DNA of 14,226 nt from the NCBI GenBank assembly GCA_014534095.1, contig JACVSD010000036.1, positions 1-14,226 of the forward strand, in the 5' to 3' direction. Of this stretch, positions 7,305 through 13,433 are shown piece after piece; the first letter of the stretch is position 1; each line of letters starts with the position of its first letter. The position numbers were made by a program, and so were the translations under genes. The notes beneath the pieces were generated by a model that did no database searches, had not been told where the DNA came from, and was given only the letters and a program-made list of their open reading frames with translations. This DNA comes from Nitrospiraceae bacterium (GTDB lineage: Bacteria > Nitrospirota > Nitrospiria > Nitrospirales > Nitrospiraceae).

Positions 7305-8669
7305 TTAGTGGGATTTCGCCATGTCCCCGGACGGCCCGAATCGCCCCGTCTCTCCTAGCGGCCGGTCGACCCGAAGATTATCCGCCTGACTCGAGCTGAT
7401 ATTCACTTCGTCGGCCGGGGGGGACCAACCGAGTTTTTCCAACGTTTCCAGTACAATGAGCCGCAATGCGTCCTTTGCCGTCAGTCGAACGGATGCGTAG
7501 GACAACACGCGCTCTCCTTCAGCCTCGACTTCCGACGCTTTGGGGTCGTAAAGAAAGGCGATCAGGGGCTCAATGGCTACGTCACCAATTACCGCGAGCG
7601 CTGCCGCCGCCTTTTCCCGCAACACACCATCTTTCAGCAGCATGATCAGATCCGGAATGACACGTGGATCACGGAACTGACCCAGTGCCGTGGCGGCCGA
7701 TTCCTTGATGAACGCGTCTTCGCTGACGATGCATCCTGGCGTCGGCGAACCTTCCTGCTTGATGCCTTTGCCCTTCAACGCGTCGAGCACGGCGGGCAAA
7801 GCACGTGGATCGCCGATCATTCCCAGTGAGGCAATGGCATTCCGCTTGACCGCGCCGTCTTTCATCGCTTCCATCAGCGCATCGACCGCGCGAGCATCGC
7901 CGATCATCCCCAGGGCAATGGTGGCATCTTCTCGAACCGCACGGTCAGGGTCTTTCAGGGCCACAATCAATGCGTCCACGACCTTGGCATCGCGCACCCA
8001 ACTACGTCCAATCTGATAGTCCGTCGTCATACCGCCCAACGCACGAGCGCAGTGACACCGAACAACGAAGTCCTTGTCTTTCAAACCTTCGATGAGCGGA
8101 TCCACCGACGGTTGCCCGATGTATATCAACGCGGTACCAGCCGTTTCCCGGACGATCTTCGACGTATCGCGAAACAGCTTCAGCAGCGCAGGCACTGCTT
8201 TAGGATCTCCGATTTTCCCCAACGCTTCCGCAGCGGCGCTTTTCACGGCGCCATCGCGATCGCGGCAAGCCAAAATGAGCGCGTCCACGGCTTTCGCATC
8301 TTTCACTTCACCACAGGTCTTGGCTGCATGCTCTCGGACCCGCCACCGCTCGTCCTTCAAAGCCACGATCATGCGATCGAGGACGCTGGGCCCCAGCTTG
8401 GCCGTTGCCGCGACGACTTGGTTTCGTACTTCCATGATGGAATCGTTAAAAAGTCCGACGAGGGCTTCGACCGCCTTGCCTCCGCCGATCTTGGCGACAC
8501 CGCAACCGGCGTACGCCCGCACCGACCAAAAATCATCGCCACAGGCCATGACTAGGGCATCCAACGTGGCCGGATCCCCCAATTCCGCGAGCGCCTTCGC
8601 CGCCTCTTCCCGCGTCGCGTCATCGACGTCTTCGAGGGCTTCCAAGAGATCTTCCAAGACCTGGGCCAT
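7305..8669 (-). CDS. HEAT-repeat protein (454 residues), largest of the five
   Basis: About thirteen HEAT units fill residues 1-415, starting LEALEDVDDATREEAAKALA. Units near 240-290 (AIALGMIGDARAVDAL-type and SLGMIGDPRALPAV) are almost identical to each other in DNA as well, a sign of recent unit duplication. A shortened unit (269-288) is followed by an insertion (about 299-323) with PGC at 311-313, matching the insertion of the paralog at 6038-7120. The array ends in LETLEKLGW (407-415), then a 39-residue hydrophilic, probably disordered tail. There are seven cysteines (43, 56, 119, 135, 205, 207, 313), including CHC at 205-207. No catalytic domain or signal peptide is present. The ATG is only 2 bases after the stop of the preceding gene and its own ribosome binding site is weak, so translational coupling is likely. 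Function unknown; scaffold inferred. Confidence 0.88.
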   Translation of the reverse strand: MAQVLEDLLEALEDVDDATREEAAKALAELGDPATLDALVMACGDDFWSVRAYAGCGVAKIGGGKAVEALVGLFNDSIMEVRNQVVAATAKLGPSVLDRMIVALKDERWRVREHAAKTCGEVKDAKAVDALILACRDRDGAVKSAAAEALGKIGDPKAVPALLKLFRDTSKIVRETAGTALIYIGQPSVDPLIEGLKDKDFVVRCHCARALGGMTTDYQIGRSWVRDAKVVDALIVALKDPDRAVREDATIALGMIGDARAVDALMEAMKDGAVKRNAIASLGMIGDPRALPAVLDALKGKGIKQEGSPTPGCIVSEDAFIKESAATALGQFRDPRVIPDLIMLLKDGVLREKAAAALAVIGDVAIEPLIAFLYDPKASEVEAEGERVLSYASVRLTAKDALRLIVLETLEKLGWSPPADEVNISSSQADNLRVDRPLGETGRFGPSGDMAKSH

Positions 8670-8671
8670 AG

Positions 8672-9121
8672 TCAGTTCTTTTCTTCGTAGTTATAGTCGC
8701 GCTCGCCGCCATGAGGATACATGCGCTTGCATCGCACGACTAGGACTTGGGTGCCCCGTCCTCCGATGCATTGATCCAGCGACTGTGAGAACTCAAGCGT
8801 CCCGTCAAGGTTGACAGTGAACGGAAAGTCGAACGTAAAACTGATGAATTTATATTTTCCAGGCTTCAAATGGAGCGCTCGGCGCTCAGAGGTCTTCGGC
8901 GCATCCAAAGAATCCGGGTCCGAATTCCAAATCGATGGAGTCACACCCGGGACCTGCCACCAGGACGCGGGAACTAACTTAGTGGCATCAATGGTAATCG
9001 TATGCTCTGTCAGGTGGGCCTGGGGAGGACCGGCTGCGCTCGGCGTGACAGACAGCGTCAGCCATCCCCCAAGGAGGACCCATCCCCATCTACGTGCTGT
9101 CCTAGAATTGCTTCGCATCAT
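8672..9121 (-). CDS. Small exported protein of unknown function
   Basis: 149 residues from the first of two adjacent ATG codons (9121 and 9118). The N-terminus carries arginines, then a hydrophobic core (GWVLLGGWLTLSV), and a likely signal peptidase site near SAA or AAG at 28-31. The mature part of about 118 residues is rich in aromatic and beta-forming residues (KYKFISFTFDFPFTVNLDG) and holds only two cysteines, C118 and C131, which could form a disulfide. I do not recognise a family. An open frame extends upstream to 9373 but lies inside the preceding gene in another frame, so the ATG next to that gene's stop codon is the sensible start. It is separated by 4 bases from the gene before and 2 bases from the HEAT gene after, so all three should be co-expressed. 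Confidence 0.75.
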   Translation of the reverse strand: MMRSNSRTARRWGWVLLGGWLTLSVTPSAAGPPQAHLTEHTITIDATKLVPASWWQVPGVTPSIWNSDPDSLDAPKTSERRALHLKPGKYKFISFTFDFPFTVNLDGTLEFSQSLDQCIGGRGTQVLVVRCKRMYPHGGERDYNYEEKN

Positions 9122-9125
9122 AGCT

Positions 9126-10133
9126 TCATGGGTGTTTAGACGATGAGACGGCGGAGACAGCCGCCGTCTTGAAAATTTCTTCAACCGGCCGACTGTCCCA
9201 TTCGGTATGCGTCTCGAGACCGAGAATCCGCAAAACCGTGGCACCGGTATCCAGGATGGAGACAGGTTGATGAATGACCTGCCCGTGTTTGATGCCGGGC
9301 CCGGCGACAATCCAGGGAACAACCGGAGATTCCGTCGTGGGCTTTTCCGCCCCTGAATCGGTGCCCGGACCACTCAACGCCGTGACCATCACGGTGGTGC
9401 GGTCCGTCAGTTTATGCTGCTTAAACACGTCGAGCACCGACTTCATCGCCGCATCCACAGACCGTAGGGCGGCTCGATACTCTTTCGAATTCCATCCCTG
9501 CGTCACACCCACACGGCCCGCCTCCGGCAAATGCACGACCAGCAGATGAGGAAGCGCAAGAATGGCGTGGCCGTAGCCCTGGCCGCTCGCGGCCTTCTTA
9601 AAATACTGCTGGATGTAGGACACAATCTTATCGGGACCACATTCCGGCCGCAACGCCCCGCACAGTTGATAGTCCGTGTACGGTTCCGGACGTGCCAACT
9701 GGTACAGCGACTCGTCCATATAAAAGATGGCGCTATCGCGGCCGCCGCTCAAATCGAGATAATCGAAGAGGCTGGGCGAACGTGGATACCCTCGACTAAA
9801 CTCGAAATGGTTCCACGTGATCCCGTGTTTCTCAACGGGCATTCCGGTGATCAACGAAGCCATGGTCGGGAGACGCAACGCAGGTTTCACTCCGGTGGCC
9901 GACCAGGAGACTGACCCTTCCTTCACCAACTTGCTTAGATTCGGCATGGCACCGCCCTTGAGCGATTCCTGCCCGAACCCTTCGAGCACAAAAAGAATGA
10001 CGTGCTCCGCTTCCGACGTGGAGGTCCCGGTGGCCTCGGTCGTGGTGGCCCCCGCTCGCACACTTCCCGCAGTCGCAAAGACAACCAATCCCATACCGAG
10101 GAAACGAATGAGATACCCGCACAAAAAACCCAC
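9126..10133 (-). CDS. Alkaline-phosphatase-fold exported protein with degenerate active site
   Basis: 335 residues from a GTG at 10133, with GAGGT a few bases upstream. Residues 1-27 are a signal peptide ending in VRA, so the protein is periplasmic or secreted. The fold of the phosphodiesterase/alkaline phosphatase superfamily is clear: VILFVLEGFG (45-54), MPNLSKLVKEG (63-73), SLITGMPVEKHGI (93-105), SKEYRAALRSVDAAM (216-230), LTDRTTVMVTA (242-252), PWIVAGPGIKHG (273-284). Where the family has key residues this protein differs: the first metal aspartate (DG) is E51; the nucleophilic threonine before [LF]P aligns with R87; the D..GH pair aligns with G206 and V210; the TSDHG motif reads TALSG (251-255). 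It is therefore probably a pseudoenzyme acting by binding, though a different active site cannot be excluded. It is first in a tight three-gene unit with the small exported protein and a HEAT protein. Confidence 0.82.
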   Translation of the reverse strand: MGFLCGYLIRFLGMGLVVFATAGSVRAGATTTEATGTSTSEAEHVILFVLEGFGQESLKGGAMPNLSKLVKEGSVSWSATGVKPALRLPTMASLITGMPVEKHGITWNHFEFSRGYPRSPSLFDYLDLSGGRDSAIFYMDESLYQLARPEPYTDYQLCGALRPECGPDKIVSYIQQYFKKAASGQGYGHAILALPHLLVVHLPEAGRVGVTQGWNSKEYRAALRSVDAAMKSVLDVFKQHKLTDRTTVMVTALSGPGTDSGAEKPTTESPVVPWIVAGPGIKHGQVIHQPVSILDTGATVLRILGLETHTEWDSRPVEEIFKTAAVSAVSSSKHP

Positions 10134-10177
10134 AGGTGACCTCGCGATGGAGTTCAGAAAATGTTGGAGCGACGTAC

Positions 10178-10205
10178 CTTATCATGCGAAATTTCGGGAA
10201 GGCAA
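10178..10205 (-). promoter_or_regulatory. Predicted promoter with a palindrome in its spacer
   Basis: On the minus strand TTGCCT (10200-10205) and GATAAG (10178-10183) are 16 bases apart. Between them lies a perfect 10-base palindrome, CGAAATTTCG (10187-10196). The start point would be near 10171, about 38 bases before the GTG at 10133. Box matches are moderate (4 of 6 each). A palindrome placed between the boxes suits a dimeric regulator, but this is inference. Confidence 0.4.
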
Positions 10206-10232
10206 GGTAGGTGGCCTGTATAGAATGGGTAG

Positions 10233-10295
10233 CGGAAAGGGCTTTCCGATGATATGCTCACCTCTCGTTCGCGGTGAACCGCGTGCCCCAGCACG
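10233..10295. repeat. Cluster of short inverted repeats in the divergent intergenic region
   Basis: Three dyads occur in 63 bases: CGGAAAG-GG-CTTTCCG (10233-10248), CGCGGT-GA-ACCGCG (10270-10283) and CGTGC-CCCA-GCACG (10282-10295). The last two overlap by two bases, so they cannot both form fully at once. With the palindrome at 10187-10196 they make the 186-base gap between the divergent operons unusually symmetric. They may be operators, or leader hairpins of the plus-strand transcript. I found no convincing plus-strand -35/-10 pair; TAGAAT at 10221-10226 is an isolated -10-like match. Confidence 0.45.
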
Positions 10296-10319
10296 GCTTC
10301 CATGTTTGGAGTGACGGCC

Positions 10320-11447
10320 ATGAGGGGTCGGCCGCAAAAATTAACCGTTTCCCGCAATCGCTGGAACGCAACCTGGTTCGCCTTCCTCCTCTCTCCACCG
10401 CTGCTTGCCGCCTCATGGTTCCTCTCCTCTCCCGCAGCGGCAGAGGTGCGCGTCGTCCACTCCCAGGGGCACCACCGCATGGGCAATCACGACACCCGCG
10501 AAGACGCCGTTCGGCTGGCAACCGAATCCGCCAAACGAAACGCACTCGAGCAAGTCGCCACGTATCTGGAGAGCATCACCGTCGTGAACGGGATGGACGT
10601 CTTGCAAGATGAGATCCGCACCTATACGGCGGGATTGGTTGTGATCTTGGAACAGCAAACCGATACGCGGCTCGACGGTGAAACCGCCGTCGTCACTGTA
10701 CATCTTGTGACCCGCATCGATACGGAGCAGGTGGCGCAAGCTATCTCGGCACTGAGACAAAACGAAGACGCCCGAGTTCAATTGGCTGACCTGAAGCATG
10801 ACAATGAGCGCCTGCAAGAGGATCTGGAACAGGCAAATCAAGCATTAGCGAACGCCTCGACACCGAAGGAAGCCCTACAAGTCGCCCGGCAGCGCCGAGA
10901 CATTTTGAATCACGTCCAATCGAATGCGGTGGTATCTCAAGTCTGGATGGATTGGGCTCTTGTCACTCCGATCGTTGCGGCTTCGCCATGGGATCACTGG
11001 GCGCGGGCTCACGCTCTGCTGACTATGGCGCACACGCTGTATCCGGCAAGTCCGTATGTCCCCATTGCCCAGCACGTCATGACCACCCGCCACCCTCCCG
11101 CGCCGCCGGAGCCTCCCACACCACCAGCAGACTCGCTTGGCGTGCGCATGCCGAGCCATGAAGTCGTAGCAGCTCCCGGCTCACTCGGCGTCCTCAGAAC
11201 ATTGAATGAGATCATCCACAGAACTCCAAAATGGTCGCCGCAGACGACTACCGATCTGCCCAAGGACGGTCAACAGGGGCCACAGGACAACAGCCGCGTA
11301 CATCCACCCTCGCACCAGCCTGAGAGCCTGCGCCCGACTCGCCCGACACGAGTGCCTGCACCGAAGCCCGCACCCGGCGAACACGTATACGGTCCACCGT
11401 CAGGCCGTCGAGCGAGCGGAAAAACCGCTACCGCAACAATGCCATGA
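10320..11447 (+). CDS. Exported protein with LPP20/FlgT-N-like domain, coiled coil and proline-rich tail
   Basis: 375 residues. The ATG at 10320 has GGAG 8 bases upstream (10308-10311); an in-frame ATG at 10302 lacks this. The layout is a signal peptide to about residue 42 (ending SPAAA), then a domain at about 43-140 with the pattern of LPP20/FlgT-N-like domains: an opening strand (VRVVHSQGHHRMG), a long helix (EDAVRLATESAKRNALEQVA), and paired strands (LVVILEQQTDTRLDG, then TAVVTVHLVTRI). Next come a charged coiled-coil-like helix (144-200), a helical segment (205-255), and a proline-rich, probably disordered C-terminus (258-375). The family is found in outer-membrane and flagellar-associated lipoproteins. 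There is no lipobox cysteine here, so a soluble periplasmic protein is more likely. The family link is by pattern only and moderate. The stop overlaps the next ATG (ATGA). Confidence 0.75.
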   Translation: MRGRPQKLTVSRNRWNATWFAFLLSPPLLAASWFLSSPAAAEVRVVHSQGHHRMGNHDTREDAVRLATESAKRNALEQVATYLESITVVNGMDVLQDEIRTYTAGLVVILEQQTDTRLDGETAVVTVHLVTRIDTEQVAQAISALRQNEDARVQLADLKHDNERLQEDLEQANQALANASTPKEALQVARQRRDILNHVQSNAVVSQVWMDWALVTPIVAASPWDHWARAHALLTMAHTLYPASPYVPIAQHVMTTRHPPAPPEPPTPPADSLGVRMPSHEVVAAPGSLGVLRTLNEIIHRTPKWSPQTTTDLPKDGQQGPQDNSRVHPPSHQPESLRPTRPTRVPAPKPAPGEHVYGPPSGRRASGKTATATMP

Positions 11448-12001
11448 AGAGACCATTGCTGTTGACCATGGCGGTCCTAACCTTCATGTGTCTGGTAGGA
11501 AACCCATGGGACTCAGCGGTTGCAGCCGATATGTTGACGCGTGCGGAAGAACGCTTCGGCGAATTGAAACAACAAGGCGATCCGCAAGGAACGGCTCATG
11601 TGGATGGCCCAACGCCGAGAGGCCTTCCTAGTACGAGTGAGCCTTATCCTTCCGAACGCTATTGGGTGGGAAAAGGACAGGGCGACTTGGCGAAAGGACG
11701 ATTAGTCTGCCAGCGTGTCTCCGAATTGTCAGCCCGTACGGACCTCGCCAAGCAGATTCGTGTCATGGTCAAGGAACACATGATCGACCGTGTCCGTGAA
11801 CGAGCCGGACATACCATGGACCAAGATATCGAGTTGACACGCGAGGAAGTGGTGCAGGAGTACTTGCTGGGCGCCACGATCGTTGATCGACAGATTGACG
11901 AAGAGCACAAGGTCTGCACCGCCACGGCCGTCATGCTCAAGAGTCCTCTTCGCCCCGGGCCATCATCCGATGCGGCGACCGCTCCGGCGTCATCCCGGTA
12001 A
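11444..12001 (+). CDS. Exported protein with a second LPP20-like domain
   Basis: 185 residues. Residues 1-27 form a signal peptide ending AVA. A low-complexity linker (about 40-70) leads to a domain at about 72-165: YWVGKGQGDLAKGRLVCQRV, a long helix (SARTDLAKQIRVMVKEHMID) and final strands around VVQEYLLGATIVDRQ and KVCTATAVML. This is the typical LPP20 layout (glycine-rich first strand, alanine-rich helix for self-processing of duplicated families, then 'y...V.d' strands). Two cysteines, C89 and C158, fall in the first helix and last strand and could form a disulfide. The start overlaps the previous stop by 4 bases and has no good ribosome binding site of its own, so translation is probably coupled. 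Two neighbouring genes with the same kind of domain suggest partners in one envelope assembly. Function unknown. Confidence 0.75.
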   Translation: MKRPLLLTMAVLTFMCLVGNPWDSAVAADMLTRAEERFGELKQQGDPQGTAHVDGPTPRGLPSTSEPYPSERYWVGKGQGDLAKGRLVCQRVSELSARTDLAKQIRVMVKEHMIDRVRERAGHTMDQDIELTREEVVQEYLLGATIVDRQIDEEHKVCTATAVMLKSPLRPGPSSDAATAPASSR

Positions 12002-12075
12002 TCAGAAACCCGCCTCATGCTTCACGTCGGCCCGAATTGCACTTCCACATCCACTTGCGGTAAGAAGCTCATCCG

Positions 12076-13344
12076 ATGCCAAACGAAAACAATTTCCAAC
12101 ATGACGAACTGTCGCGGAAGAATCCCGGCGAACGACTGGCAACGGCGGAACTGACAGCCGGCGCCCTGCCTGAAACTCCGGCCTGGTTCGACGCCATGGC
12201 CCAATACGGGACCCGCCTCGCTCAGGCAGGCGTCCGGGCCGTTGTATTTCTTCATGGGTCCGTCCATGGCTCGGATATGTTTGGCATGCAGCGGCTGGAC
12301 GAAGCGGGAGGCCTAAAACGCGGGTACTCACGAGGGGTTTCGGGCGTTGATGCGCTGCTGGCCGCCATGCGGGAAGGAGAAAACGGCATCCCAGCCTTGC
12401 CCGGAGGGCTGAAACCACCGCTTTGCAATGACGACACGACAAAAACACTGCTCGACGAACAAGTCCGCGACGCCGGGAACTTTTCGCAGGCCTACGTCTC
12501 GCTATTTCAGAAGGCGATCAACACAGCCCTGTCCCAACCGATCTCCTGCTCAGGCATCCTATGGTCGTCCGAGCATCATCACCTCGGACGTGCCATCGCA
12601 GCCATCCGCTTATTGGATGACCTCCGCGCCATCTGCGCCCGACAGCACCTCGGCGCGGGAGATCGATTGCTCGTGCAGGCACATGGGCAAGCCGGGCTGA
12701 TCGTCGCGCTGGGATCCAACCTCGTCTGCCCGAGCCCGATTACGGGCCGGCCGAAACTGTTCGCGATCATTAGGTCCTTCGCAGAACAGGCAAATCGGCC
12801 GGACATCCTGGAAGCACTCGCACACCTGGAACCGCTCCTTGGCTCGCGCTCTTTGGGAAATGGATCCACGGTGGATGTGGTCACGATGGGAACACCGGTG
12901 CGTTATGGGTGGGACCCGTCTGGATTGGGAAAGATGTTGCACATCGTGAACCACCGGAATCTCCGAACGGACGGCAAGACCTGGTTAGCCAAAATGGAAC
13001 TGCCTCAGGTGACTATGGAAATGCCTATCGCCTGGGGTGGGGATTATGTGCAACAGCTGGCTGTGGCAGGGAGCGATGCCGTTCCGGTCAGCGAACCCGC
13101 CAAGACAGCCAATAAAGCCGTATGGGAAATGGTCGAGCCCTATGATGGTTTCGAGCGCTGGCTCGAATGCGCCCGCCGAGCTGTGCGCTTTCCCACCGAA
13201 GGCCGCTGCCTCCTCGTCGACTACAAAGACTGTACCGGCTCGGCCAATGTCCGCGAACATTACTACGGTCACGCGGCGTACACGCGGGCATCCGCCATGC
13301 TGTTCAATACGGCCGAGATCGTCCGTGCCCTCTACTCCCACTAA
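12076..13344 (+). CDS. Alpha/beta-hydrolase-like protein lacking the nucleophile serine
   Basis: 422 residues with no signal peptide. Alpha/beta hydrolase features are the strand and oxyanion-type turn VVFLHGSVHGSDMFG (56-70), a helix rich in R and A (169-190), and the strand plus nucleophile elbow at 197-207. A late strand VDVVTMGTPVRYGW (266-279) follows, then DYVQQ near 323 and a C-terminal HYYGHAAYTR segment (395-404) with a possible catalytic histidine. The elbow reads QAHGQAG where active enzymes have G-H-S-x-G-G, so the serine position is glycine (G204). This suggests a non-catalytic or altered protein. The large insert at about 75-165 is a likely lid. It follows the LPP20-like pair after 74 bases, so it may share their message. 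The ribosome binding site is weak (AAGAAG). Family assignment is moderate. Confidence 0.78.
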   Translation: MPNENNFQHDELSRKNPGERLATAELTAGALPETPAWFDAMAQYGTRLAQAGVRAVVFLHGSVHGSDMFGMQRLDEAGGLKRGYSRGVSGVDALLAAMREGENGIPALPGGLKPPLCNDDTTKTLLDEQVRDAGNFSQAYVSLFQKAINTALSQPISCSGILWSSEHHHLGRAIAAIRLLDDLRAICARQHLGAGDRLLVQAHGQAGLIVALGSNLVCPSPITGRPKLFAIIRSFAEQANRPDILEALAHLEPLLGSRSLGNGSTVDVVTMGTPVRYGWDPSGLGKMLHIVNHRNLRTDGKTWLAKMELPQVTMEMPIAWGGDYVQQLAVAGSDAVPVSEPAKTANKAVWEMVEPYDGFERWLECARRAVRFPTEGRCLLVDYKDCTGSANVREHYYGHAAYTRASAMLFNTAEIVRALYSH

Positions 13345-13433
13345 CCGCACGCCAAAACTGCAACTTTGTACGGGTAGTCGCCCGGCGCTGCGGCCCGACG
13401 CAGGGAGCAAGCTAGGGCCAAATTATCACGCCG

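Noticed and set aside
3397..8669. HEAT arrays as phycobilin lyases (PBS lyase family name)
   Set aside because: The repeat family shares the name, but there is no phycobiliprotein gene nearby and no sign of a phototroph; the repeats serve generally as scaffolds.
9122..9373. N-terminal extension of the small exported protein
   Set aside because: It would overlap the 3' end of the pseudo-phosphatase gene by about 250 bases and bury the signal peptide in the middle of the protein.
9935..9960. Sigma54-like TGGCAC-N5-TTGA on the plus strand
   Set aside because: It lies inside the pseudo-phosphatase gene on the opposite strand, far from any plus-strand start, and the -12 box is incomplete.
13345..13433. 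Possible terminator between the hydrolase-like gene and polA
   Set aside because: The only stem seen is CTGCG...CGCAG, five base pairs without a T-run; no function is claimed.
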